A stretch of 64,000 nucleotides of DNA from Flavivirga algicola (GCF_012910715.1 NZ_JABBHF010000006.1:186001-250000), one strand, 5' to 3'. Positions 1 to 9,475 are shown, counted from the stretch's first letter. A program made the numbers and translations. Notes: generated by a model from the letters alone, not told the origin.

Positions 1-194
1 CTCAAATATTCTAAAGTTCTTATTAATAATGTCATATTAACTTTTGATTTCTTTAAAAATAGTTTTACGAATGGGAATTACCCGCTATAGAGTTTATTTC
101 TTTGTGTATAATAAATAGGGTAAGTGCCGATTTATTATAGATTATATTTATGGAGTAGTAATTTTTAGTGTTTTTTTATGTATAAATCTTCTTT
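1..194. other. Left-edge non-coding stretch
   Basis: No open frame with protein-like composition is seen on either strand. This is downstream of the minus-strand glycosyltransferase gene, so it should hold the 3-prime end of that transcript, but I find no GC-rich hairpin followed by a T-run that would mark a terminator. Whether the polysaccharide operon continues to the left cannot be seen. Confidence 0.5.
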
Positions 195-1355
195 TTATTT
201 AAATAGATTATTATATTCTATTAATATGGCTTCCCAAACTCGTTTTCTTTCAAATTTTGAAATTATATTTGCTCTGGATTTAATGCCCATTTCCTTAGCT
301 TCTTCAAGGTTATCTAAGATATAATTCATCTTATCGTAAATAGCCATAGAATCTTTTACGGGTATAATGAATCCATGCTCTTTATTAGTGATTATTTCAT
401 TACATCCATTAATATTTGTAACAATAGCTGGCAAAGCCATAGCCCCTGCTTGCATGACGACATTAGGGAAACCTTCTCTATAGCTTGGAAATACTAATGC
501 ATTTGATATAGCAAAATAAGGACGTACATCATCTACCCATCCAGTTGAAATAATTTTTTTGTTAGTTTGAATGATTTCCATTGATTTAGGAAGAAGCGGG
601 TCTAATTCGTTTTCATACGTACCTACAAGCAATAGTTTTATGTTGTTATGTTCTTTACTTATTTTATCAAAAGCTATCATTAATTCATTAATACCTTTGT
701 CTGAAACAAGTCTACCAACATATACAAACACGAAATCATTATCACTAATATTTAAACTTTCTTTTAGTTTTCTTTTTTTGTTTTCATCATTAATCACTTT
801 AGAGTCAAAATAAGAAGTATCAATACCATTGGAACTCCCATTGGCTATAACTTTTAACTTACTTTCTTTTGCAAAGTTATGTTCAAGAACGATATCTTTT
901 AATCCGAATGAATTAGGATAAATTTTGGTTGCACAAGCATAAGTGATTTTTTCAACAGTATTAAGGATTATCCTTTTAACACCTGTTGCTTCTACCAATG
1001 GCAAACCAGCTATTGTATGTAACCTATGGGGTACTCTTGCAAATTTAGCAGCAAGCATAGATAATGTTCCTGCTTTTGGTGTGTGAGAGTGTACAATAAA
1101 TGGTTTCTCTTTTTTAAATAATTTATATAAGTTCCAAAGTGCATAGAGGTCTTTAAAAGGTGTGATTTTTCTGGTCATTTCTACGGCTAGCGTGGGCACT
1201 CCTTCATATTCGGATACATTATCCAGATCATTATCTTTTCCTTTGGATGAAACAGCTAAAACATCAAAATAATCCGTCATGTATCTTAACTGTCCTTGCA
1301 GTAAACCACTAAGCGATAATGGCACTGTGGTAATCCTAATTAATTTTTTTTTCAT
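195..1355 (-). CDS. GT4-family glycosyltransferase
   Basis: A 386-residue cytoplasmic GT-B glycosyltransferase that probably adds a sugar from a nucleotide-sugar donor to a lipid-linked surface-glycan intermediate. The N-terminal half has the GT4 acceptor-domain pattern (HSHTPKAGTLSMLAA near residue 90). The C-terminal half has the donor-site hallmarks VYVGRLVSDKG and YREGFPNVVMQAGAMALP. The second glutamate of the usual EX7E motif reads Q here, a variant I believe is common in this subfamily. There is no signal peptide or membrane segment. It lies 133 bp after the seven-GNAT array on the same strand and is the only sugar-transferring enzyme in the window, linking the locus to polysaccharide assembly. 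Donor and acceptor cannot be predicted. Confidence 0.9.
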   Translation of the reverse strand: MKKKLIRITTVPLSLSGLLQGQLRYMTDYFDVLAVSSKGKDNDLDNVSEYEGVPTLAVEMTRKITPFKDLYALWNLYKLFKKEKPFIVHSHTPKAGTLSMLAAKFARVPHRLHTIAGLPLVEATGVKRIILNTVEKITYACATKIYPNSFGLKDIVLEHNFAKESKLKVIANGSSNGIDTSYFDSKVINDENKKRKLKESLNISDNDFVFVYVGRLVSDKGINELMIAFDKISKEHNNIKLLLVGTYENELDPLLPKSMEIIQTNKKIISTGWVDDVRPYFAISNALVFPSYREGFPNVVMQAGAMALPAIVTNINGCNEIITNKEHGFIIPVKDSMAIYDKMNYILDNLEEAKEMGIKSRANIISKFERKRVWEAILIEYNNLFK

Positions 1356-1387
1356 AGATTGGTTAAGTTGCTCCTAAATGAGCGCTT

Positions 1388-1395
1388 CAAATATA
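1388..1395 (-). promoter_or_regulatory. Possible -7 element for the GT4 gene
   Basis: On the minus strand this octamer reads TATATTTG, matching the Bacteroidota -7 consensus TAnnTTTG. It sits 33 bp upstream of the GT4 start in the only sizeable gap after the GNAT array. No clear -33 TTG is found at the expected distance, so this is a weak call. Confidence 0.35.
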
Positions 1396-1488
1396 TAAAA
1401 GTAATTTATTCTTGGTTGATTTTCTCTTTCTAATGCCATGTTTTAGGATAAACAGCTCTTTTATTTTAGTTATGGTAATCAGTTAGAT

Positions 1489-2643
1489 TTACCTTACAAA
1501 TGATATACTTTGAAACTTATTTTTCCCTTTGATTAAAAAAGCATTATTTGTAGTATTTTTTAAAACAATTATATCACTATAATGATCCTTTGAATTGTAA
1601 ATAAAGCTGCAAATGTACTTTTTTAAAAACGAATAATTTTTAGAATTATGATCAATTTTTTTATGTGTTTCAAACATAAAAGTATCATTCAACTCAAAGG
1701 ATTCAATAATCACATTATTCTTATTGTTTTTATTCCTGCGAAAGAACATGTTAATTATTGGAATGATCTCGTTAATCTTTTTTGATTTTAAAAATTCTTT
1801 AATTAGTATTTTCTTTATATATATATGGACTTTAAAGCTAATTGTGTTACATGTTTTTTTGTAAAGTATTATGTGGTTATACCTATAAACATTATTGCTC
1901 CACCTTCGTTTATAATCCATACCGCCAACACCCATTTCAAAAAGAATATATCCATGGTTTGTGCACCATTCAATTTGCTTATAAATTTCTACATGCCCTA
2001 AGCCAAATTTTGAATAATTAATATCATAAGAAGATAAATAGCTGAATAAAACTTTGTCAAAATGATAATTTAACGAAATTTCTATTGGTTCATCTTTGTT
2101 ATAAATTACAAATAACGAGGCATTATTATTAATGATTTCTGAATAGGTGTTTTCTAGTAAATAATTCCATTCGTGTAAATTTTTATGTAATTCGTTACGT
2201 TCCTCAAACCTTTCTATTATCATATCATACAAAGCTTGCATAATAAAGTTATAATCTGTTTTTGAGATATCACCATAAAACATCTTATATTTAATATCGA
2301 AACAAGTTTCTAAGCGTCTTACATATCTCGTATAAATGTTTCTTTTTTTTGAATTAAATTGACGTTGCATATATGAGCCAATTGTATCTGAAGGATTAAG
2401 TAAAATAGAATATCCCCAATTATATTGGGGTATTATTTTTGTTTTGAAAGAAGCATCTCTAAGGTTTAATTTAAAATATTCAGGTATTAGTCTGTAAGAA
2501 TAGAAGGTTTTATTTTTTGAATTGTAATCAATTGCTTCATTATAAACCTTTAGGTTAAAATACTCAAAACTTTCATATAGTTGATTAATATCATCACTTT
2601 TGAATAATACTGGAAAGATTGGTATTCTGTTTTTTTTATTCAT
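1489..2643 (-). CDS. GNAT-fold (Acetyltransf_6/CelD-like) transferase, paralogue 1 with C-terminal module
   Basis: A 384-residue soluble protein, last of seven tandem paralogues. The central part matches the Acetyltransf_6 pattern: the YGDISKTDY segment, a helix ending RFEERNE, the core LFVIYNKDEPIEISLNY, then SSYDINYSKFGLGH and the family-defining FEMGVGGMDYKRRW. After the GNAT core there is an extension of roughly 100 residues ending FLIKGKNKFQSISF, shared with the next four paralogues. The family moves acyl or aminoacyl groups to amines, often on sugars or peptides. Here the substrate is inferred only from context: a surface glycan served by the carrier-protein and MBOAT genes upstream. 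No signal peptide, so cytoplasmic. Confidence 0.75.
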   Translation of the reverse strand: MNKKNRIPIFPVLFKSDDINQLYESFEYFNLKVYNEAIDYNSKNKTFYSYRLIPEYFKLNLRDASFKTKIIPQYNWGYSILLNPSDTIGSYMQRQFNSKKRNIYTRYVRRLETCFDIKYKMFYGDISKTDYNFIMQALYDMIIERFEERNELHKNLHEWNYLLENTYSEIINNNASLFVIYNKDEPIEISLNYHFDKVLFSYLSSYDINYSKFGLGHVEIYKQIEWCTNHGYILFEMGVGGMDYKRRWSNNVYRYNHIILYKKTCNTISFKVHIYIKKILIKEFLKSKKINEIIPIINMFFRRNKNNKNNVIIESFELNDTFMFETHKKIDHNSKNYSFLKKYICSFIYNSKDHYSDIIVLKNTTNNAFLIKGKNKFQSISFVR

Positions 2644-2656
2644 TTAAGTTTTAATA

Positions 2657-3865
2657 CTAATTTATAACTGTTAACTTCTGGTATTTTTTAGTGCCTTTAA
2701 AATAAAAGGTTTGGTCATCATCTAAATCGATATAAATTGTTACATCATGAACGAATTCTTGCGTTTTATGTAAAAAGTAATTCAGTGGTTTTATTAGGAA
2801 ACCATATGCTTCATTGTTTAAATCAATTAGCCTTAATTTTTCAAGCTCTGGAATTTTTGAAATATTATGATCTACATCAATCTTATTTTGAGTAGTTTTT
2901 ATATCCCCAGATTTAACAATTTTATATTTATACTTTGCATAGTAGCCGTATAGTTTATGGAAATTAATTTTTTTTAGAAAGTTAATTAGTTGATAGCGTG
3001 TTTTTAACTTTAATATTCTAAAATGAACGCGCATATAAGCCGTAATAGATTTAGAACTGAAAATTATATTTTCATTATAAATGTAACTTTCATTTACATA
3101 TTTTCTTTTATGTAAAAAATCGCCTCTTCCCATATCAAATAGTTTAAAGTTATTTTCATAGGCCCATTCCAGGTGATTTACCATATTTATGTGTCCCAAA
3201 TTAAACATCTGATAATCTATATTATAACAGCTATTCCAATGAAAAATGGTATCGCCATCAATAAAATTTAATGTGATGTTTATAGGCTTTTTTTTATAAT
3301 AAATACAAAATATAGCTGCTTGCTTTTTTAATAGCAAAGGATACATCATCTCCTGATATAATTTTAAATATGGTAATTCAAAATTAAACTCTTCTTTTTG
3401 TGAAAAACGTCGTTTTGTTATTAAAATTAATTCTTTAAAGATATTTTGATATTCTTCTTTTAATATATCACCATAAAAAATTTTATACTCTGGAGCAATA
3501 CATAAATCCAGTCGCTTTCTGTATCTTTTTAATTGCGATTTTCTAGGCCTACCTAATTTATTATTAAGATAATCCTCTAGGTTACTAAATGCTGTTAAAT
3601 TTATTAAATACCCTTGGTAAAGCGGAGCAGACAGAAGTTTTAAAGACATGTTTGTCTTATCAAGTTCTGTTAAAAAATAATCGGGAATGTCCTTTATATA
3701 ATATATCTTATTTTTAAATTTAGATATTGATTTTGCATTAGTTTCATAAACCGTAGTATTTAAAAGCGTATTCGTTATTTTTTTACAAAAAGCAGGAAGG
3801 CTTTTGTTTTTAAAAAAAAGATCTAAAAAAAAACTTAATTTAATATGTCTCACATTTAAACCCAT
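2657..3865 (-). CDS. GNAT-fold (Acetyltransf_6/CelD-like) transferase, paralogue 2 with C-terminal module
   Basis: At 402 residues this is the longest of the seven paralogues. The shared core is clear: YQGYLINL, the basic segment RKSQLKRYRKRLD, FYGDILKEEY, AIFCIYYKKKPINITLNF, CYNIDYQMFNLGH and the terminal signature FDMGRGDFLHKRKY. The usual YK.KW is altered to HKRKY, and YSKF to YQMF, so its substrate pocket may differ. It ends with the common C-terminal module (FYFKGTKKYQKLTV). It is 13 bp from paralogue 1 and 21 bp from paralogue 3, so co-transcription is likely. Function beyond probable acyl or aminoacyl transfer is unknown. Confidence 0.72.
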   Translation of the reverse strand: MGLNVRHIKLSFFLDLFFKNKSLPAFCKKITNTLLNTTVYETNAKSISKFKNKIYYIKDIPDYFLTELDKTNMSLKLLSAPLYQGYLINLTAFSNLEDYLNNKLGRPRKSQLKRYRKRLDLCIAPEYKIFYGDILKEEYQNIFKELILITKRRFSQKEEFNFELPYLKLYQEMMYPLLLKKQAAIFCIYYKKKPINITLNFIDGDTIFHWNSCYNIDYQMFNLGHINMVNHLEWAYENNFKLFDMGRGDFLHKRKYVNESYIYNENIIFSSKSITAYMRVHFRILKLKTRYQLINFLKKINFHKLYGYYAKYKYKIVKSGDIKTTQNKIDVDHNISKIPELEKLRLIDLNNEAYGFLIKPLNYFLHKTQEFVHDVTIYIDLDDDQTFYFKGTKKYQKLTVIN

Positions 3866-3886
3866 TTATTCTGTTTGGTATAAATC

Positions 3887-5065
3887 CTAATGATTTATTG
3901 TTAGTAATTGGCTTTTGTTTTTAGCTTTTAAAAGAAACTTATTTGAAGTACCGCTTAGTTTACCAATAGTTACATTATCTAAAGACGTATTTGCTAAAAA
4001 TAAAAAATTATAAACGGGTTTTCTTAAAAAGATATATTGATTGTCTAAGTTAATATCTATTTCAAATATTTGATCTGTGATTTTTGCATTATTATCTATA
4101 AGTATGGTTGTGGCTTTTTTATTTTTAAAAAAGGTAGTTATTCCAAATAAATACCTTTTCAAATCTTTATATTTTGTATCTAAATTGTGTTTTTTTAAAA
4201 ACCTGTAGCATTTGTATTTAATAGTTTCTTTTATAGTAATATAATAACTGATTAAAGTAAGTTTTATAGAGTTGGAATTGTAAATTATATAAATGTAATA
4301 ATCATGTTTTTTGGTTGCCCATTTTGATTTATAATAGTCATATCCCTTTAAAAGATCATAAATTTCAAAGTTGTTATCAATACACCATTCTATATTTTTT
4401 AGCATATCAATTGATCCTAAATGAAATTTTGAGTAATCTACATCATAACCACTTATAATATAGTAAGCTAGTTTTTTTTTACACATATTTACTCTAATGC
4501 TTATAGGCTTTTCGTTATCGTAAATCACAAATAAACATGCTTCTTTTTTCAATATCATATCATATACAACATCATGATATCCTTTTAAATGCTGTAATTC
4601 ATAATTCTTTTCTTGTTTTTCGGCAAACCGCCTTATTAATAAGTCTTTTAAAACAATAAATAGTCTATCATACTCTTCTTTGGTTATATTGCCATAATAC
4701 GAAACATATTTAATTTTAAAACAAGATTTTAACCTATTTTCATAACGCCTGAAATTTGACCTGCTTTTAGTAGTAAAATTATTTTGTAAATATTCCTGTA
4801 TATCTTTAAAAGGGGCAAGTTCTACTAAATGCCCTTTAAGAGTCTTAGTTTTGTTAATGACAATATTTTTTGCTTGCTGAAATAGCTCAATATCTACATA
4901 ATCGGAGACATCCTTAAATATTAATACTTGTTTATTTAAATCTAATTCAGAATCAATGTTTTTATTATAATATACATTTTTTTGATAAATAACTTTATTG
5001 CAAATAGGAGGTAGGCTATTCTCTGTGAAAGCTTTTAAAAATGTTATGTTATTAGCTTTATCCAA
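3887..5065 (-). CDS. GNAT-fold (Acetyltransf_6/CelD-like) transferase, paralogue 3 with C-terminal module
   Basis: A 392-residue paralogue with KGHLVELAPF, SRSNFRRYENRL, YYGNITKEEYD, LFVIYDNEKPISIRVN, SGYDVDYSKFHLGS and YDLLKGYDYYKSKW. These are the same ordered blocks as its neighbours and match the Acetyltransf_6 layout, with the DLxxGxxxYKxxW signature near residue 260. The C-terminal module ends FLLKAKNKSQLLTI. Only two bases separate it from paralogue 4, indicating tight co-translation. It is clearly diverged from paralogues 1 and 2, so the array is not a recent simple amplification. Cytoplasmic; substrate unknown. Confidence 0.73.
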   Translation of the reverse strand: MDKANNITFLKAFTENSLPPICNKVIYQKNVYYNKNIDSELDLNKQVLIFKDVSDYVDIELFQQAKNIVINKTKTLKGHLVELAPFKDIQEYLQNNFTTKSRSNFRRYENRLKSCFKIKYVSYYGNITKEEYDRLFIVLKDLLIRRFAEKQEKNYELQHLKGYHDVVYDMILKKEACLFVIYDNEKPISIRVNMCKKKLAYYIISGYDVDYSKFHLGSIDMLKNIEWCIDNNFEIYDLLKGYDYYKSKWATKKHDYYIYIIYNSNSIKLTLISYYITIKETIKYKCYRFLKKHNLDTKYKDLKRYLFGITTFFKNKKATTILIDNNAKITDQIFEIDINLDNQYIFLRKPVYNFLFLANTSLDNVTIGKLSGTSNKFLLKAKNKSQLLTINH

Positions 5066-5067
5066 AA

Positions 5068-6240
5068 TTATTGAAACGTTATTTTTTGGACATTTTTTTC
5101 TCCTTTTATCATATAAGTGTTTAATTTGTTTTTTAATTGAAATACCTCAATAGTACTTAATTGTTCTTTATTATGATATAAAAAAGTATATACTGGCCTT
5201 TTTAAGAAACTTAAAGAGTCATCATTTAAATCAATTTTAATTAATTGTTTGTCTAAAACCATTTGAACATTGTTGGTGACTATTATATTTTGCGAATCAT
5301 CTTCAACTTTATTTTTGTATAAAAAATCCAAAAATTTATGATACATAATATCTACATTTAATTTTTTCAGAATATTAATTGTTTTATAAAAAATATGAGT
5401 TTTAAAAATTATTATGTGAGCAATAATAGTTGCTAATAAAGATTTTGAATTATAAATTACATGCTTTTGATAATAAAATTCGGCATCAATCAGCTTATTT
5501 TTATAGGGGTAATTACCTTTTAATAAATCATAGACTTCAATACTGTTTTCAAAGCACCAACGAAGTTGTTGTAGAAAATTAATGAAACCGATAGAAAACT
5601 TAGAATAATCAATATCATAACTTTTTACATAGCCATAAATAGTTTTGTTTCTTAATAAATTCAGGTAAAAACTAATAGGTTTATTATCATTATAGATAAC
5701 AAACAAAGCGGCCTTTTTACTGTTAATTAGAGGGTATGCAATTTCATGATATATTTCCCAACGAAACAAGTCATGGTTTTCTATTTTCTTTTCCAAAAAT
5801 CTTTTCTGTAGCATTTTTTGAAAAGTATCAAAAAGGTAATCATAGTTCTCTTTTGATATATGACCATAATAACACTTATATTCAATATTAAAACAAGCTT
5901 CCAGTTTATTTTGATAAAGTCTAAATCTTTTAGGAGTTTTAAATTTAGTTTTTAAATAGTTTTGTGTGTCAGTATAATTTTCAGGAAAAATTAATGAACC
6001 TTTAAAAGTGTTAATATGTTTAGATTTCCAGTCTTTTTTGGTAATGTACCCTTTTAAATAACTGGGAAAATCGTAAAGGCAATATAAATTGCTTTTACTT
6101 TCATTTTTTAACCCTTTACTGTTATAAATAGTATTGCCAGAAAAATTATTAACAACTTTATTATAAATAGGGAAGGGCCTTTCTCTTTCAAGAAAAGCAT
6201 TTAATACATTATAATATTCTGGTTTTACTTTTTTTAGCAT
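5068..6240 (-). CDS. GNAT-fold (Acetyltransf_6/CelD-like) transferase, paralogue 4 with C-terminal module
   Basis: A 390-residue paralogue that is visibly the closest relative of the next gene. Both begin MLKK and share FLER, the YCxYDFP block, KSKxINTxKGSL, the YYGxISKxxY block, VIYNDNKPIS/VIFNNNKPIS and YDLLKGNYPYKNK against FDLLKGSYPYKIK. Their C-terminal modules end in the near-identical KGEKNVQKITF, and the DNA encoding it (5086-5107 and 6275-6296 regions) is nearly unchanged. This points to a more recent duplication than the rest of the array. The usual tryptophan after YK is replaced by leucine in both (YKxKLID). Soluble; probable surface-glycan acyl or aminoacyl transferase by context. 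Confidence 0.73.
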   Translation of the reverse strand: MLKKVKPEYYNVLNAFLERERPFPIYNKVVNNFSGNTIYNSKGLKNESKSNLYCLYDFPSYLKGYITKKDWKSKHINTFKGSLIFPENYTDTQNYLKTKFKTPKRFRLYQNKLEACFNIEYKCYYGHISKENYDYLFDTFQKMLQKRFLEKKIENHDLFRWEIYHEIAYPLINSKKAALFVIYNDNKPISFYLNLLRNKTIYGYVKSYDIDYSKFSIGFINFLQQLRWCFENSIEVYDLLKGNYPYKNKLIDAEFYYQKHVIYNSKSLLATIIAHIIIFKTHIFYKTINILKKLNVDIMYHKFLDFLYKNKVEDDSQNIIVTNNVQMVLDKQLIKIDLNDDSLSFLKRPVYTFLYHNKEQLSTIEVFQLKNKLNTYMIKGEKNVQKITFQ

Positions 6241-6257
6241 TTTTAGATTTTTATATA

Positions 6258-7442
6258 CTATCGAAAAGTGATTTTTTGGACATTTTTTTCTCCTTTTATA
6301 AAAAAGGAATCATCCTCGTTTTTATACTTGAATAGCTTTATATTGTTTATTGACTCTTGATTAGCGTATAAAAAATTGAATATCGTTCTTTTTAAAAAAG
6401 AGTAAGCTTCGTTATTCAAATCAATTTCTCTAAGCTCATCGTCTAGTGCTGTTTTAACATTATTATTAATAATGATTTTTTGTAAATCATTTTCAACCTT
6501 GCTTAATTCTTTATTTCTGTATTTGTAGTTTATATATTTATAGTAAATAACATTAACATTTATTTTTTTTAACAGTTTAACTAAAAAGTAAAAAGCTTTT
6601 GTTTTGGCTATTATTGCTTTTGCAGATATCGTTGTTAGAAATGAATTTGAGTTGTATACTACATGCTTTTGAAAGTCGTATTTAGTATCAATCAATTTTA
6701 TTTTATAAGGATAGCTACCTTTTAATAAATCGAAAATTTCAATCCCATTGTTGTAGCACCAATCCAGTTGTTTTATAAAATCTGTAAAACCAATGTAGAA
6801 TTTTGAATAATCGATATCATAAGTTCTAAGGTAACCATAAATAGTATTTCCTCTCACAAAATTCAAACAAATACTAATTGGTTTATTGTTATTAAAAATA
6901 ACGAATAAAACGGCTTCTTTACTATTAATTAATGGATATGCGATTTCATAATAAATATCCCAACGAGATAAATCGTAATTCTGGATTTTTTTTTCTATAA
7001 AACGTTTTTTTGTCATTTTGTGAAATGCTTCAAAAAGATATTCGTATTCATCTTTTGAAATATTTCCATAATAAGCTTTATATTCAATATTAAAACAAGT
7101 CTCTAACCTTTTTTGGTATGTTCTAAATTTAGACCTTCTACCAGCACTAAACTTGCTTTTTAAATACGCTTCAACATTTTTGTAGTTTTTTAGGAGAATT
7201 AATGATCCCTTATAGGTGTTTATGCTTTTTGATTTCCATCCTTTTTTTACAATGGTCCCTTCAAAATAACCGGGAAAATCATAAATACAATATAAATTAT
7301 TATTAGCTTCATATTCTGAGTTCTTATAAATTAAAGATCCAGAAATTTTATTTGTTATTTTATTGTAAACAGGCAAAGCCTCTTTTCTTTCAAGAAAAGT
7401 GCTTAAAACATCTAAAGATTCTGGGGTTATTTTTTTTAACAT
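6258..7442 (-). CDS. GNAT-fold (Acetyltransf_6/CelD-like) transferase, paralogue 5 with C-terminal module
   Basis: A 394-residue sister of paralogue 4 with the same block order: an N-terminal region with ERKEALPVYNKI, KGSLILLKNY, SKFRTYQKRLETCFNIEYKAYYG, VLFVIFNNNKPISICLN, TYDIDYSKFYIGF and FDLLKGSYPYKIK. The C-terminal module carries DLNNEAYSFLKR and closes with FIKGEKNVQKITF. The matching DLNNEAY segment also appears in paralogue 2, showing the module is a real shared domain. It lies 17 bp upstream of paralogue 4. Substrate unknown. Confidence 0.73.
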   Translation of the reverse strand: MLKKITPESLDVLSTFLERKEALPVYNKITNKISGSLIYKNSEYEANNNLYCIYDFPGYFEGTIVKKGWKSKSINTYKGSLILLKNYKNVEAYLKSKFSAGRRSKFRTYQKRLETCFNIEYKAYYGNISKDEYEYLFEAFHKMTKKRFIEKKIQNYDLSRWDIYYEIAYPLINSKEAVLFVIFNNNKPISICLNFVRGNTIYGYLRTYDIDYSKFYIGFTDFIKQLDWCYNNGIEIFDLLKGSYPYKIKLIDTKYDFQKHVVYNSNSFLTTISAKAIIAKTKAFYFLVKLLKKINVNVIYYKYINYKYRNKELSKVENDLQKIIINNNVKTALDDELREIDLNNEAYSFLKRTIFNFLYANQESINNIKLFKYKNEDDSFFIKGEKNVQKITFR

Positions 7443-7465
7443 TTTAATGTTATTTTGCTGTACTC

Positions 7466-8407
7466 TTATTTATAATTAAAAAGGAGTTTGTCAAAATTAA
7501 TCAACGTGCCAATAATATTCTTGTCTCTTAAGAACTGAATAAGCTTTAGTTCCTGCACTATAATTCGTGAACAGATTCTAGATAATATAGATTTTTTGCT
7601 ATAAAAAAGATGATACATGAAAGTATATTTATGATTGCACCATTTCTCTTTGTAATATGTCTTTCCCATTGATAAATCGAATACATTTATGTTATTTTTT
7701 ATAAGCCACTCAAGATGAATTAGCATACTAATATCTCCCATGTTATATTTTGAATAATTTGTATCAAAGGTTTGAATGTGGCTAAATACAATATCATTTA
7801 AATGATAATTTAAGGTAATAGCAATGGGGGTTATATCATTATAAACAACGTGCAAAGACGCTTTTTTGTCTAAAATTTTCTGATAAGTTGTACTTTGTAA
7901 CTCCTTCCAAGTCGATAGATATCGGTTATGCATTTTTTTTTCATTAAATCTATTTTTTAATAGTTTGTAAAATGTCTTAAAAATAGTATCGTATTCATTT
8001 TTTTCAATAAATCCATGGTGGAATTCCGAAAAGATTTTATGGTTTTTATAGAGCTTGTTTTTTTTAGAATTTAAGTTTTTTTTATTCCTCTTGCTTAAAT
8101 TTTTAGTTATATAATCACTGGCATCTTTGTACCCAACTGTATTTATCAAATAGCCACTGTATTGAGGGATTACCTTATGTACTATGTCTGGACTTAATTC
8201 ATTTAATTTGAATTGAATATAATTGGGGACATCTTTGATCATTTTGATTTTTTTGAAATTAAAATCAGCAATATCTTTTTTAACCTTAAGACTTTTTTGA
8301 GATAAACTGTTTATAGCATAATTTGAAAAGAAAATACTAATTTTAGTTTCTATAAATAAGTCAAAAATTAAATGATTACTTTGAGAAGAAAATAGTTTAC
8401 TTAACAT
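7466..8407 (-). CDS. GNAT-fold (Acetyltransf_6/CelD-like) transferase, paralogue 6, short form
   Basis: At 313 residues this paralogue has the GNAT core but lacks the C-terminal module carried by paralogues 1 to 5. The core blocks are YSGYLINTVGY, NKKNLNSKKNKLYKNH, FHHGFIEKNEYD, LHVVYNDITPIAITLNYH, TFDTNYSKYNMGD and FDLSMGKTYYKEKW, a good match to the Acetyltransf_6 signature. The YYG found before the second block in other copies is FHHG here. It ends soon after a basic segment, as paralogue 7 does, so the short forms lie at the promoter-proximal end of the array and the long forms at the distal end. Confidence 0.72.
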   Translation of the reverse strand: MLSKLFSSQSNHLIFDLFIETKISIFFSNYAINSLSQKSLKVKKDIADFNFKKIKMIKDVPNYIQFKLNELSPDIVHKVIPQYSGYLINTVGYKDASDYITKNLSKRNKKNLNSKKNKLYKNHKIFSEFHHGFIEKNEYDTIFKTFYKLLKNRFNEKKMHNRYLSTWKELQSTTYQKILDKKASLHVVYNDITPIAITLNYHLNDIVFSHIQTFDTNYSKYNMGDISMLIHLEWLIKNNINVFDLSMGKTYYKEKWCNHKYTFMYHLFYSKKSILSRICSRIIVQELKLIQFLRDKNIIGTLINFDKLLFNYK

Positions 8408-8472
8408 TAAAACTAATTTACTCTTTAATTTTTTTGTTTCAAAAAAATCTCTTTAAAAGGAAAACATAGCAG

Positions 8473-9474
8473 TTATTTTGCATATTTTTTTTTATTTAAG
8501 ATAAAAGATAATTCATGAATAAGATGGGTTAGGTTATTCTTTCTAAGAAACAATTTGAATTTGAAAAACTGCTTGTATAAGAATGCAATTAATTTAGATT
8601 TAAATGATTTCTTGTCGTAAAATATATGGTATTCCAACATATAATTTTTATTTGCCCATCTCTTTTTATATTCAAAATATCCTTTAGAAAAATCCAAGGC
8701 CGAAATATTATTTTTAAAACACCATTCAAGCTGTTTCATTAAACTTACTGTACCTAATCTGTATTTTGAATAGTTTATATCAAAGGTTCTTATAACATCA
8801 ATCATATTGGTTTTTGAAAAATTTAGCAATGTTATAGCTATAGGAGTACTTCTATTGTAAACAACAAAAAGACCAGCCTGTTTTTTCTTCATCATTGGAA
8901 ATGTTACTTTTTTATAAAATTCCCATTCAACAGGATTAAGATTATTGTTTACTGTTTTTTTTTCAAGAAACCGCTTTTTTAGAAGGAAATTAAAACTTGT
9001 AAAGAGTGATTCGTAGTCATCATTAGTTATATCATCTAAATACATTTTATAACTAATTCCGTAATCAGATTCGAGCTTCTTTTTATAACTATTAAATTTA
9101 TAACGACTTTTCTTACTAATAACATCCAACATATATTTATGAAGATTATCGTAATTATTTAAATCACATATAAATCCAGGGTATTGCCTTATTTTATAGC
9201 AGCTTAATCCATTAACTGCTTTAGGAATATCCGTATTAAAATCCTGTACATCGTATACAATAAATGTTTTGCCTTTATAATCATTGGAAATTTTATCTGA
9301 TAAATTATACGAAATCCCTTTAGTATTAGTAGCTCCTGTATTAAAGTAAACTGGAATTTTTTTGTGTTTTACAAAAGTAATCATATCAATAAAGCTAAAC
9401 TCATTAGCTGTTAATCCAGCGTTAAAATGATTTAGCCAAATTGTTTTAAATATCTTTTGTAGATATGGATTCAC
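8473..9474 (-). CDS. GNAT-fold (Acetyltransf_6/CelD-like) transferase, paralogue 7, short form
   Basis: A 333-residue paralogue without the C-terminal module and the first of the seven to be transcribed. It shows YPGFICDLNNYDN, SRYKFNSYKKKLES, MYLDDITNDDYESLF, LFVVYNRSTPIAITLLNF, TFDINYSKYRLGT and LDFSKGYFEYKKRW. The last block is close to the canonical Acetyltransf_6 motif. It begins one base after the upstream SGNH gene stops (stop at 9476-9478, start at 9474), which ties the GNAT array to the MBOAT/SGNH genes as one transcription unit. Probably cytoplasmic; substrate not known. Confidence 0.74.
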   Translation of the reverse strand: MNPYLQKIFKTIWLNHFNAGLTANEFSFIDMITFVKHKKIPVYFNTGATNTKGISYNLSDKISNDYKGKTFIVYDVQDFNTDIPKAVNGLSCYKIRQYPGFICDLNNYDNLHKYMLDVISKKSRYKFNSYKKKLESDYGISYKMYLDDITNDDYESLFTSFNFLLKKRFLEKKTVNNNLNPVEWEFYKKVTFPMMKKKQAGLFVVYNRSTPIAITLLNFSKTNMIDVIRTFDINYSKYRLGTVSLMKQLEWCFKNNISALDFSKGYFEYKKRWANKNYMLEYHIFYDKKSFKSKLIAFLYKQFFKFKLFLRKNNLTHLIHELSFILNKKKYAK

Positions 9475-9475
9475 T

